Assembly (NCBI GenBank): GCA_023957995.1
Contig: JAMLGK010000003.1
Location: 62,001-126,000 of the forward strand
DNA length: 64,000 nucleotides
Reading direction: 5' to 3'
Source: Microthrixaceae bacterium
GTDB taxonomy: Bacteria > Actinomycetota > Acidimicrobiia > Acidimicrobiales > Microtrichaceae
Position 1 is the first letter of the stretch. Each line of letters opens with the position of its first letter. A program made the position numbers and the translations under genes. Of the stretch, positions 30,731 through 38,868 are shown in pieces. A model generated the notes under the pieces. That model made no database searches. It was given only the letters and a program-made list of their open reading frames with translations, and was not told the DNA's origin.

Positions 30731-30747
30731 GTGCCTCGTGGAGGCAC
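30731..30747. terminator. Hairpin between convergent genes
   Basis: GTGCCTC and GAGGCAC form a 7-bp stem with a GTG loop, placed between convergent stops at 30699 and 30765. It could serve both strands. Confidence 0.5.
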
Positions 30748-30764
30748 GACCACTCGGGTACGGG

Positions 30765-31922
30765 CTACTCGCGGCGCTCCAGCAGTTCGAGGGTCGGGTC
30801 CGACCCGGTCTCCGGGTCCAGCAGCACCACGTAGGAGTCGTCGCCGCGTAGTTGTTCGATCAGGAAGGCGGTTGTCACCCGGTTGATGATCCTGTGGGCC
30901 TCGTCGATGTCGAGTTGTCCGTCCTCGCAACCCTCTGATGCGTAGTCGTTCACCGCTTCGACGAGAGCCTGGGGCAGTTCGGGCATCTCGGCCAGCTGGT
31001 CCTGGTAGCTGCAGATGTCGGTGAAGCTCTGGTGTTGTGCACCGGTGATGTCCGCCCGGACATATGGGCGACCCGGAACCAGCTCGTCGGGTCTCGGTGC
31101 GTTGGTGGCCACCTCCACGGTCTGGTCGTCGCTGGCCCACTCCACGAGGGTGGGGATGTCGATGGCCTCCAGCGATGCGTCGTCGAGTCCGGTGGCCGCG
31201 GCGAGGCCCACGATGGCATCGACGCGGTCGTCGGGCGGAACCTCGCCGACCCCACCCGCGACCGCGAGCGCCGTGTAGCCGCCGAAGCTGTGGCCGATCA
31301 CGCCGATCGACTCGGGGTCGATGCTGGCGGAGACCTCCTCGAACCCGGGGCTGCCCGCTAGGGCCGCATCGATGGTCAACGTCACGTCCTCGGGGCGATC
31401 GAGTGCCACCTGGTCGCGTGGTTCGCTGGTTCCGGCAAAGGTGTCGATGGCGGTGTTGCCCGTGTGGTCGGGCGCCACCACGATGAATCCGTGCGATGCG
31501 AGGTGCTCGGTGAGGAACGACGACACGTAGCGCAGGCCGCCGTTGCCGTGCGAATAGACCACCAGTGGGAACTCTCCGTCGGCCACGGGTAGGTCCGCGT
31601 AGCCCGACTCCGAGGGCACCTCGAGACCGGGGAACGGGTAGGTGGCAGGAGTAGCGCCTTCGGTGGAGCCGGGCTCCGCGGGGTACCAGATCTGCACCGG
31701 GAGCTTTCTGCCGCGCGCTCCGGTCACCTCGGCCGAGGCCACGCCGATCGCGAACTCGCCGGGCTGTTCGACGGCCAGAGCAAGGTCCGCGACGACCGCC
31801 GTGGTGGACGTGGTGGCTTCGGTCGTGCTCGTCGAGTCAGCCGAGGAATCCCCTCCGGAACAACCGAGCAGCACCAGCGACGGTACGAACAGGATGGCGG
31901 TCAGCGTGCGTCGGGCGAGCAT
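30765..31922 (-). CDS. Alpha/beta-hydrolase lipoprotein (PAF acetylhydrolase/dienelactone hydrolase-like)
   Basis: The 385-residue protein has a lipobox LVLLGC (Cys21) and a Ser/Thr-rich linker. Its hydrolase fold shows FPLVVYSHGNGG (oxyanion region), nucleophile GHSFGGYTAL, an acid candidate in WASDDQTVEV and a histidine in GAQHQSFTD. The pattern resembles secreted lipases and platelet-activating-factor acetylhydrolase-like enzymes. The natural ester is unknown. ATG 31922 places the signal peptide at the extreme N terminus; ATG 31940 is also possible. The gene is divergent from the CoA-transferase gene, with only about 50 bases between starts. Confidence 0.82.
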   Translation of the reverse strand: MLARRTLTAILFVPSLVLLGCSGGDSSADSTSTTEATTSTTAVVADLALAVEQPGEFAIGVASAEVTGARGRKLPVQIWYPAEPGSTEGATPATYPFPGLEVPSESGYADLPVADGEFPLVVYSHGNGGLRYVSSFLTEHLASHGFIVVAPDHTGNTAIDTFAGTSEPRDQVALDRPEDVTLTIDAALAGSPGFEEVSASIDPESIGVIGHSFGGYTALAVAGGVGEVPPDDRVDAIVGLAAATGLDDASLEAIDIPTLVEWASDDQTVEVATNAPRPDELVPGRPYVRADITGAQHQSFTDICSYQDQLAEMPELPQALVEAVNDYASEGCEDGQLDIDEAHRIINRVTTAFLIEQLRGDDSYVVLLDPETGSDPTLELLERRE

Positions 31923-31976
31923 CCCGGCACGATAGGGCATTGGCGCGGCCCGCTTCGTGGGGGTCACCATTTGGCG

Positions 31977-33119
31977 ATGCCCGATCGAGCCGCCGGCCCT
32001 CTGTCCGATCTGCGAGTGATCGACGCGGCCACGGTGTTCGCCGGCCCCGGCGCTGCTCGCTACCTGGGTGACTTCGGTGCCGACGTGATCAAGGTGGAGC
32101 GCCCCGGCGGCGGTGATACGTCGCGTTCGATCGGATGGCGTGACCGACGGGATGGAGAGACGTTGTGGTGGAAGCTGGTGGGGCGCAACAAGCGTTGCAT
32201 CAGCCTCGACCTCAAGGACCGATCGGATCTCGAGGTCATGAGGGACCTCTGCGCGTCCGCGGATGTGTTGGTGGAGAACTTCAGGCCCGGCACGCTCGAG
32301 CGACTTGGGCTGGCACCCGAGGAGCTCTGGGCCCGCAACCCGCGCCTCGTGGTCACCAGGGTCACCGGGTTCGGCCAGGACGGTCCGTACGCCTCTCGCC
32401 CGGGGTTCGCCACGCAGGCAGAGGCGATGTCGGGGTTCGCAGCCATTTCGGGTGAGCCCGAAGGCCAACCACTGTTGCCTCCGATCGCGCTCACCGACGA
32501 GGTGGCCGCACTCGCCGCTGCATTCGCCACGATGGTCGCGGTCCATTCGGGTGTGGGCCAGGTCGTGGACGTGAACCTCATCGAGTCGATGCTGCAGTTG
32601 ATGGGGCCCCTGGTCTCGCTCTACGGGCTCACCGGTGAGACCCAGGAGAGGCTCGGTGCAGGGATTCCCTACACGGTGCCGCGCAACACCTATCGGACCT
32701 CCGACGGGCACTGGATCGCCATCAGTACCTCTTCGGCAGCGGTCGCATCGCGGATGATGCGTCTCGTGGGCCTGGGCGATGTCGCCGAACTGGAGGGTTT
32801 CGAGGGACGTCAGGACAACCGTGAGCGGATCGACGAGGCAGTGGCGGGGTGGATCTCGGTGCGCCCGCGCGCCGTGGCCCTCGAGGAGCTGGAGGCGGCG
32901 GAGGTGGCAGCCGCTCCGGTGCATGACATGGCCGACATCTTCGCTGACGAGCATTTCGCCGCCCGGCGCGCGATCGCGGAGGTGGACGGGGTGCCGATGC
33001 AGCAACTGATCGCCAGGCTGTCGGCCACCCCGGGCTCGATCCGCTGGGCAGGACGCCCACAGGACGCGGACTCCGCCGATATCCGCGCCGAACTCGCCGA
33101 CCCTCCGCGAGATCCCTGA
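31977..33119 (+). CDS. Family III CoA-transferase (CaiB/BaiF)
   Basis: This 380-residue protein has the family landmarks LSDLRVIDAATVFAGPGAARYLGDFGADVIKVE, VLVENFRPGTLERLG and GFGQDGPYASRPGF. Family members move CoA between organic acids or racemise acyl-CoA. The aspartate that forms the glutamyl/aspartyl-CoA adduct in formyl-CoA transferase (PGxD) is replaced here: the segment reads PGFATQAEAMSG. This variant is seen in a subgroup of the family, so the donor and acceptor cannot be guessed. ATG 31977 is used. The gene converges with the GGDEF-like gene. Confidence 0.85.
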   Translation: MPDRAAGPLSDLRVIDAATVFAGPGAARYLGDFGADVIKVERPGGGDTSRSIGWRDRRDGETLWWKLVGRNKRCISLDLKDRSDLEVMRDLCASADVLVENFRPGTLERLGLAPEELWARNPRLVVTRVTGFGQDGPYASRPGFATQAEAMSGFAAISGEPEGQPLLPPIALTDEVAALAAAFATMVAVHSGVGQVVDVNLIESMLQLMGPLVSLYGLTGETQERLGAGIPYTVPRNTYRTSDGHWIAISTSSAAVASRMMRLVGLGDVAELEGFEGRQDNRERIDEAVAGWISVRPRAVALEELEAAEVAAAPVHDMADIFADEHFAARRAIAEVDGVPMQQLIARLSATPGSIRWAGRPQDADSADIRAELADPPRDP

Positions 33120-33164
33120 TCGTCCAGCAGTTCGAGAGCCGACCTCTGCTCCGCGGCCCGAGAG

Positions 33165-34040
33165 CTATTCCGCGATCGCGACCTCGATGCGGTCCTGGTT
33201 CCACTCACGCGCGGCCGTGAGTGCATCGCGAACCTGTTCCAGGAGGTCATCGCTGTCGAAGGCGTGAGCCGGGTAGCAGGCCACCCCCGCCCACAACGTG
33301 TGATGACCGGACGTGCTGACCAGATTGCGTCGGATCCGTTCCACGGTCCACACCGCGCCGTTCTCGGGTGTGTCCTCCAGGATCACACCGAAGGTGCCGT
33401 CCTCGAGTCGACACGCGATGTCGGAATCGCGCACGGTCGTGCGCACGGCCGCAGCCACCACCTCGGGGTCGGCGGGGCGGGTGCTGTCGCCCGGCAGGCC
33501 CTGAGTGATCTCGATCATCGCAACCGCCACGGGCCGCAGGTTTCGTCGGGCCGACGCGAGCCGACTCTCGAGGGCCACCACCAGGTAGTCCTCGGAGAAC
33601 AGACCAGTCGTGGGATCGGTCAGCGACGTCTCCGGAGCACCGACCACCGGGCCCGCACCGGATCCGTCGGCCGAGCCACCGCCCGAGGAGCTGCCGAGCC
33701 GCGGTTCGGTTTCGAACCCACTCTCGACCGCTGGGGCCGGGGTTCCCCCGTCGAGGTGAGCGGCGTCGTCACCGCGGTCACCGCTGGTCTCGTGTGTCGA
33801 GGGGTGACGGCCCGCAGCGTCGCGGGGTGCGGATACCGGTGCCCGGTCGGCATCCCGCTCGGGCGTACCGTCGCCGGTCGTGGTGCCGGCGGGTCTGGGG
33901 ATCAGCGCCGTGAAGCCCGCGAACAGGCCCAGAACTCCAGCGGCGAAGCCCATCTCGGGAATGTCGGCGAGAGCGGACCAGGCGCCGAAGACGAGGCTCG
34001 AGGCGCCGACCACGAGCGCGAGAATCCGGGTATCAATCAC
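33165..34040 (-). CDS. Membrane protein with degenerate GGDEF domain
   Basis: The 291-residue protein has two N-terminal membrane helices (ILALVVGASSLVFGAW and MGFAAGVLGLFAGFTAL) and a disordered acidic/Ser-Gly linker (about residues 50-140). The GGDEF-fold domain opens DPTTGLFSEDYLVVALESRL, and the signature hairpin reads LEDGTFGVIL instead of GGDEF. The active-site loop is therefore lost, suggesting a GTP- or c-di-GMP-binding or structural role rather than diguanylate cyclase activity. GTG 34040 has GGAGA five bases upstream; ATG 34073 is a longer alternative. Confidence 0.78.
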   Translation of the reverse strand: MIDTRILALVVGASSLVFGAWSALADIPEMGFAAGVLGLFAGFTALIPRPAGTTTGDGTPERDADRAPVSAPRDAAGRHPSTHETSGDRGDDAAHLDGGTPAPAVESGFETEPRLGSSSGGGSADGSGAGPVVGAPETSLTDPTTGLFSEDYLVVALESRLASARRNLRPVAVAMIEITQGLPGDSTRPADPEVVAAAVRTTVRDSDIACRLEDGTFGVILEDTPENGAVWTVERIRRNLVSTSGHHTLWAGVACYPAHAFDSDDLLEQVRDALTAAREWNQDRIEVAIAE

Positions 34041-34083
34041 ACGTTCTCCATCGGCGTCGGGAACCGTCGGCATGAGGATTCCG

Positions 34084-35124
34084 TCATCGACCGGACACTA
34101 TCGCCGCGAAGCGATCCACATCCTCGGTGGTCGTGGACCAGCTGGTGACCAGCCGGGCTTCGGCCGTCCCGTCGGTGCGTCGAACCGGATTGTCCTGGTA
34201 GAACCGCGCACCCGCTGCTCTCAGAGACTCGGTGGTGGCCGGATCGAGCCAGGCGAAGATCATGTTGGCGTCGACAGGGTGTGAAAGATCGATGCCCGAC
34301 CGGCGTAGCTCGTCGGCCAGCCTCGCAGCCATCTGGTTGGCGTGATCGGCCAACGTCAACCAGGTGCCGTCACCCAACCAGCTGACGAACTGGGCCGCCA
34401 TGAAGCGTTGCTTGGACAGCAGATGACCGGTCCGCTTGCGGAGCCGTTCGATGTCGTCGCGGACACGGGACGGGTCGAACACCACGATCGCCTCGGCCCC
34501 GAGCGCTCCACCCTTGGTGGCGCCGAAGGACATGATGTCGACTCCTGCTCGCCAGGTCAGCTCCGACGGGGTGGATCCAGAACTGGCCACAGCGTTGGCG
34601 AAGCGCGCTCCGTCCATGTGCAGCGCCATGTCATGGGAATGTGCCAGATCGGCCAACTCCGCCAACTCGTCAGGGGAGTAGCGGGTGCCGGTCTCGGTCA
34701 CCTGCGCCACCGAGAGGCTGGTGAGCGCCACGCTGTGAACGCCGGTGTCGTGCCGGGCGGCAAGGTAGGCCTCCACGATCGGGCGGGTCAGCTTGCCGTG
34801 TTCGGACTCGAGGGGCAACAGGCTGAGCCCTGCGCCGATCACGGTCGGCGCAGCGCACTCGTCGACCAGGATGTGGCTGTGCTCGGGGCACAGCACAGCA
34901 CCCCAACCCGGGTTCACGGCGGCGAGCGACAACGAGTTGGCTGCGGTGCCCGTCGGGACGCAGTACACATCCACTTCTCGGTCGAACACCTCGGCCATGG
35001 CCACGGACAGCTCGATGGAGCGTTGGTCTGCTCCGTAAGCGGCGTCGAAGCGCGACGCCTCCTCGGTGATCCCGGCTATCACCTCAGGGCACACCCCCGA
35101 ATTGTTGTCGCTGGCGAAGTTCAC
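34084..35124 (-). CDS. ltaE: Low-specificity threonine aldolase / beta-eliminating PLP lyase
   Basis: The 346-residue fold-type I PLP enzyme has the family start FASDNNSG, VPTGTAAN (phosphate-binding), DGARFANA and the Schiff-base lysine Lys204 in SFGATKGGALGAE. It should cleave L-threonine or L-allo-threonine to glycine and acetaldehyde. GTG 35124 starts 13 bases after the ethylmalonyl-CoA mutase stop on the same strand, so the two genes are likely cotranscribed. No metabolic link to the mutase is obvious. Confidence 0.88.
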   Translation of the reverse strand: MNFASDNNSGVCPEVIAGITEEASRFDAAYGADQRSIELSVAMAEVFDREVDVYCVPTGTAANSLSLAAVNPGWGAVLCPEHSHILVDECAAPTVIGAGLSLLPLESEHGKLTRPIVEAYLAARHDTGVHSVALTSLSVAQVTETGTRYSPDELAELADLAHSHDMALHMDGARFANAVASSGSTPSELTWRAGVDIMSFGATKGGALGAEAIVVFDPSRVRDDIERLRKRTGHLLSKQRFMAAQFVSWLGDGTWLTLADHANQMAARLADELRRSGIDLSHPVDANMIFAWLDPATTESLRAAGARFYQDNPVRRTDGTAEARLVTSWSTTTEDVDRFAAIVSGR

Positions 35125-35137
35125 GACGGTGGCCTGT

Positions 35138-37138
35138 TCACGAGCGATGGGCGATCGCCATGTCCGCCACCTTGGCCATGATCTCGCTGAGCTCGTAGTC
35201 CTTGGGGGTGAACACCTCCGCCACGCCGGCTTCGAGCAGTGCCGGGCGGTCCTCGTTGGGGATGATCCCTCCGGCGAACACCGGCGCCGTCACACCCTCT
35301 TCGCGGACCAACCTGATCACCTCGGGGATCAGTTCCATGTGGGAGCCAGACAGGATCGATATCCCGATCACGTCGACATCCTCGTCGCGCGCCGCCACGG
35401 CTATCTGCTTCGGAGTGAGACGGATGCCCTGGTAGATGACCTCGAACCCCGCGTCGCGCGCTGCGACGGCGACCTGTTCCGCGCCGTTGCTGTGGCCGTC
35501 GAGTCCGGGTTTCCCGATCAGCATCCGAGGCGGTCCACCGGGCAGGGATGCGAGCCGTTGGGCGATGGCGGCCAGTCCGTCTCCGGCCTGCCGGACGCCC
35601 ACCGCTGCAGCCACGCCGGTGGGGGCGCGGTACTCGCCGAAGGTGTCGCGCAGGACCTGAGCCCATTCGCCGGTGGTTCCACCGGCGCGTGCCAGGGCGA
35701 TCGTGGCGGGCATTATGTTCTCGTCGCTGTCGGCCACCCGGGCCAGCTCCTCGATGGCCGCCTGCACAGCGGGCTGATCCCGCTCCGCACGCCACCGTTC
35801 GAGTTCGGCGATCGTGTTCTTCTCCACCGCCGGATCCACGCGCAGGATGTTGTCCTCTCCTCCGAGTGGCGACTCGGCTGTCTCGGTGAAGCGATTCACA
35901 CCGATGACCGGGAGGTCACCGGACTCGATGCGTCGCATGCGTTCGGTGTGGGAACGCACCAGTCGGCCCTTGAGCTCGTCGATCGCCTCGAAGGCGCCTC
36001 CGAGGGCGAGCACCTCGTCCAGTTCGGCCTGCACCGATTCCTCCATCTCGGCGGTGAGGCGATCCATCACGACCGAGCCCTCGAAGAGGTCCGGATACTC
36101 CAACAGGTCGCTCTCCATGGCGAGCACCTGCTGGATCCGCAGCGACCACTGCTGGTCCCACGGCCGGGGGAGACCCAGGGCCTCGTTCCAGGCCGGTAGC
36201 TGCAGTGATCGTGCCCTCGCGTCGCGCGAGAGGGTGACGCCGAGAGCCTCCAGGACGATCCGCTGGATGTTGTTCTCGGGTTGGGCCTCTGTCAGACCCA
36301 GGCTGTTCACCTGGACTCCGTAGCGGAATCGTCGGGCCTTGGGGTCGGTCACGCCGTAGCGCTGTTCGGTCAGGCGATCCCACATCCTGGTGAACACGCG
36401 CATCTTGGCGGTTTCCTCCACGAACCGCATGCCGGCGTTGACGAAGAAGCTCACCGATGCGACCACGCCCGACATGGCCTCCGGTGCCACCTGGCCGGAA
36501 TCCCTCACCGCATCGAGCACGCCGATGGCGTTCGCGAGCGAGTAGGCAATCTCCTGGGTGGGCGTGGCTCCTGCCTCCTGCAGGTGGTACGAGCACACGT
36601 TCATCGGGTTCCAGCGCGGCACATGGGTGTTGCAGTAGGCGAACATGTCCACGATCAGCCGACGGCTGGCCTCGGGCGGGAAGATGTAGGTACCCCGGCT
36701 CAGGTACTCCTTGACGATGTCGTTCTGGGTGGTTCCCCGCAGGGCCGTGGTGTCGACTCCCTGCTCGGTGGCATTGGCGATGTAGAGGCCCAACATCCAC
36801 GCAGCGGGTGCGTTGATCGTCATCGACGTGTTCATCTCACCGGGAGGGATCCCGTCCAGGAGCGTTCTCATGTGGCCGAGATGTGCCACCGGCACCCCGA
36901 CCTTGCCGACCTCTCCCCGCGCCAGCGGGTGGTCGGGGTCGTATCCGGTCTGGGTGGGCAGGTCGAACGCGATCGAGAGTCCGGTCTGGCCCTTGGCCAG
37001 GTTGGTCCGGTAGAGCTCGTTGGATGCGGCTGCGGTGCTGTGACCGGAGTAGGTGCGCATCATCCACGGCCGGTCGGGTTCTGGCAGCCGTGCGGGGCTG
37101 GGACTGTCGGTGCGAGCCGGTTCGGTCATGTCGGCCAT
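35138..37138 (-). CDS. ecm: Ethylmalonyl-CoA mutase (MeaA-like, B12-dependent)
   Basis: The 666-residue protein joins a methylmalonyl-CoA-mutase-type TIM barrel (MRTYSGHSTAAASNELYRTNL, AFDLPTQTGYDPDHP, MTINAPAAWMLGLYIA) to a C-terminal B12 domain with the lower-axial-ligand motif GLDGHSNGAEQ, then ISILSGSHMEL and FAGGIIP. Fused single-chain mutases with this opening belong to the MeaA/Ecm group that converts ethylmalonyl-CoA to methylsuccinyl-CoA. Ccr and epimerase in the same window support Ecm over a plain methylmalonyl-CoA mutase. ATG 37138 is used; a second ATG at 37129 is in frame. The upstream region carries unusual repeats. Confidence 0.88.
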   Translation of the reverse strand: MADMTEPARTDSPSPARLPEPDRPWMMRTYSGHSTAAASNELYRTNLAKGQTGLSIAFDLPTQTGYDPDHPLARGEVGKVGVPVAHLGHMRTLLDGIPPGEMNTSMTINAPAAWMLGLYIANATEQGVDTTALRGTTQNDIVKEYLSRGTYIFPPEASRRLIVDMFAYCNTHVPRWNPMNVCSYHLQEAGATPTQEIAYSLANAIGVLDAVRDSGQVAPEAMSGVVASVSFFVNAGMRFVEETAKMRVFTRMWDRLTEQRYGVTDPKARRFRYGVQVNSLGLTEAQPENNIQRIVLEALGVTLSRDARARSLQLPAWNEALGLPRPWDQQWSLRIQQVLAMESDLLEYPDLFEGSVVMDRLTAEMEESVQAELDEVLALGGAFEAIDELKGRLVRSHTERMRRIESGDLPVIGVNRFTETAESPLGGEDNILRVDPAVEKNTIAELERWRAERDQPAVQAAIEELARVADSDENIMPATIALARAGGTTGEWAQVLRDTFGEYRAPTGVAAAVGVRQAGDGLAAIAQRLASLPGGPPRMLIGKPGLDGHSNGAEQVAVAARDAGFEVIYQGIRLTPKQIAVAARDEDVDVIGISILSGSHMELIPEVIRLVREEGVTAPVFAGGIIPNEDRPALLEAGVAEVFTPKDYELSEIMAKVADMAIAHRS

Positions 37139-37199
37139 TCTGCCCGTTGGGTCGCTCCTGCTGCGAGGGCGTCGGTGTCCACCCTGCATGCAGCCCCGG

Positions 37200-37237
37200 C
37201 CTGGTTTGCCCCAAAACGCCTGGTTTGCCCCAAAACG
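37200..37237. repeat. Two tandem 19-bp direct repeats upstream of ecm
   Basis: CCTGGTTTGCCCCAAAACG occurs twice back to back (37200-37218 and 37219-37237) without a mismatch. It lies 62 bases upstream of the ecm start and could be a regulator binding site. Confidence 0.75.
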
Positions 37238-37241
37238 CAAA

Positions 37242-37267
37242 GTGACCCGGTCCGAGGACCGGGTCAC
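37242..37267. promoter_or_regulatory. Perfect 11-bp inverted repeat in the ecm promoter region
   Basis: GTGACCCGGTC (37242-37252) and GACCGGGTCAC (37257-37267) are exact reverse complements around CGAG. No gene ends here, so a terminator is unlikely and an operator is the better reading. Confidence 0.5.
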
Positions 37268-37510
37268 AGCGTCGGGGCGGAGTGAGGGCCACAAGGCGCC
37301 AGCACCTGGAAAGCGCTGGTGGCGATGCGTTTGGAGGGAGATTACGTGTCCCTCACTCCTTTGCCCCGGCTGTGTTCCGATGGGGGCGAAACCATCGGTC
37401 TTTGTAGTATCGTCACTTTCGGTGCCGATTCCAACACCCATTCGGAAAACCCTGAGAGTTTGTTGAGAATTGATGCCGGTTCAGGGTTCGTACCCCCTTC
37501 GGAGCATGCC

Positions 37511-37780
37511 GTGACATCGGTGACTTTCGCCCAGGACGACTTCGAACCGTTCCTCGGCGCCGACTTCTTCCCCTGGATGATCCTGGCCTTCGGTGCCGCC
37601 ATGGTCATAGGCAACGTCCTGGCGCTGCTCAGACCTCCTGCGTCGGTGACCGCCGACCGGCGAGATGATCGCGATGGTGCAGACGCGCGACCCCGGCGAC
37701 CGCCGCTCACCCGCTCGGTGGTGATGATCGTGGTGGGTCTGGCCGCCGCGGCCTGGGGCCTGGCGTCCCTGCTGTCGTGA
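37511..37780 (+). CDS. Small two-helix membrane protein, unknown function
   Basis: The 89-residue protein consists of a short acidic N terminus, a membrane helix (FFPWMILAFGAAMVIGNVLAL), a charged Asp/Arg-rich loop of about 28 residues and a second helix (SVVMIVVGLAAAAWGLASLL). GTG 37511 was chosen because GGAG lies six bases upstream and it gives a compact protein; 37319 is an open but unlikely longer start. The stop codon lies inside the first unit of a 17-bp tandem array. I recognise no family. Confidence 0.5.
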   Translation: MTSVTFAQDDFEPFLGADFFPWMILAFGAAMVIGNVLALLRPPASVTADRRDDRDGADARPRRPPLTRSVVMIVVGLAAAAWGLASLLS

Positions 37781-37782
37781 GA

Positions 37783-37850
37783 GTCGCGCTGTCGTGAGGG
37801 TCGCGCTGTCCTGAGGGCCGCGCTGTCCTGATGGTCGCGCTGTCCTGGAG
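37783..37850. repeat. 17-bp tandem repeat, four copies
   Basis: Consensus GTCGCGCTGTCCTGAGG, in copies starting at 37783, 37800, 37817 and 37834 with one to three mismatches. A partial copy covers the stop of the preceding gene. Confidence 0.85.
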
Positions 37851-37941
37851 CGCGCGACCGACCTGGCGGGTGTCGACCGGTCCGTCCGACGCCGGTGATC
37901 CCTAGGGGGGACACCTCGAGGACGCCGCTGGTCGTTGCTCT

Positions 37942-37995
37942 ATGGTTGCGGCCATTGCGATGGTTGCGGCGATCGCGATGGTTGCGGCGATTGCG
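37942..37995. repeat. 18-bp tandem repeat, three copies
   Basis: Units ATGGTTGCGGCGATTGCG start at 37942, 37960 and 37978 with one or two changes, all compatible with the same peptide MVAAIA in the plus frame. The frame stays open to a TGA at 38029-38031, just before livG, but no ribosome site precedes it. Confidence 0.8.
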
Positions 37996-38043
37996 CCGGG
38001 ATCGATCGGATGGTCCGTCGGTTGTCGGTGAGGGGATGATGGT

Positions 38044-38868
38044 GTGATGAACCGGGACCTGGCCGTCGAGGCTCTCTGCGTGACCTACGGCGGGATAGTG
38101 GCGGTGGACAGCCTCTCGCTCGAGGTGAGGTCCGGCCAACTGGTCGGGCTCATCGGACCGAACGGGGCCGGCAAGACCACCACCGTGGATGCCGTCTGCG
38201 GGTTCACCGCCCACACAGGGGTGGTGCGTCTGGGGGACCGGAACCTCTCGCGGGCACCTGCACACTTGCGGGCTCGGGCCGGAATTGCCCGAACCTGGCA
38301 ATCGGTGGAGCTCTTCGAGGACCTGACCGTGCGCCAGCACTGCGCCGTGGCCGCGCACCAGGGTTCGTTCACCGACCTGCTCCTCGACGCGGTGGCTCCG
38401 CGCCGCAAGGGTGCAGTCGCCGGTTCGGAAGCAGCGCTCGAGACCATGGGTCTGATCGACGTGGCCGATGAACGACCCGGGGAGCTCCCGCACGGCACAC
38501 AGAAGCTGGTCGGTGTGGCGCGGGCACTGGCGTCCTCCCCGGCGGTGCTGATGCTCGACGAACCAGCCGCCGGGCTCGACTCCCAGGAGAGCATGGAGTT
38601 CGGTCGCCGGTTGCGCTCCGTGGTCGACAGCGGCCCGGGAGCGTTGCTGATCGACCACGACACCCAACTCGTGATGGACGTGTGCGACCACGTGTACGTG
38701 GTCGACTTCGGTTCTGTGATCGCTTCGGGACCACCCGAGCAGGTGAGGAACGATCCGGTCGTGGTCGAGGCCTACCTGGGCGTCGGTGCCCACCGTCTGG
38801 TCGACGACACGGGACGCAGCGACACGGGGCACAGCGAGGCTGCCCCGACCTCAGGGGGTGCTTCGTGA
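38044..38868 (+). CDS. livG: Branched-chain-type ABC transporter ATP-binding protein (LivG)
   Basis: This 274-residue ABC ATPase has Walker A GPNGAGKTT, an unusual signature ELPHGTQKLVGVARAL in place of LSGGQ, Walker B VLMLDEPAAGL, and the LivG-type IARTWQSVELFEDLTV after the Q-loop. A 30-residue tail beyond the core is Asp/Thr rich. GTG 38044 has GAGGGG about 8 bases upstream; ATG 38047 is equally in frame. Its stop overlaps the livF start (GTGA). No permease or binding protein adjoins, so the most likely partners are livK and livHM at 21.9-25.3 kb. Confidence 0.9.
   Translation: MMNRDLAVEALCVTYGGIVAVDSLSLEVRSGQLVGLIGPNGAGKTTTVDAVCGFTAHTGVVRLGDRNLSRAPAHLRARAGIARTWQSVELFEDLTVRQHCAVAAHQGSFTDLLLDAVAPRRKGAVAGSEAALETMGLIDVADERPGELPHGTQKLVGVARALASSPAVLMLDEPAAGLDSQESMEFGRRLRSVVDSGPGALLIDHDTQLVMDVCDHVYVVDFGSVIASGPPEQVRNDPVVVEAYLGVGAHRLVDDTGRSDTGHSEAAPTSGGAS

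Larger units (their letters stand above)
37139..37510. other. 372-base divergent intergenic region between ecm and a small membrane protein
   Basis: No gene is supported here. It contains two adjacent 19-bp direct repeats (37200-37237) and an 11-bp perfect inverted repeat (37242-37267), annotated separately. A GTG-initiated extension of the downstream gene back to 37319 is open but has no conserved features. Confidence 0.5.

Noticed and set aside
30765-33005. 746-residue open frame spanning hydrolase and CoA-transferase
   Set aside because: Only the part below 31922 matches a lipoprotein hydrolase with signal peptide; the upstream part is antisense to the CoA-transferase gene.
37942-38031. 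Small gene encoding three MVAAIA units
   Set aside because: No ribosome site or promoter-like hexamer was seen at the right distance; it was kept as a repeat only.
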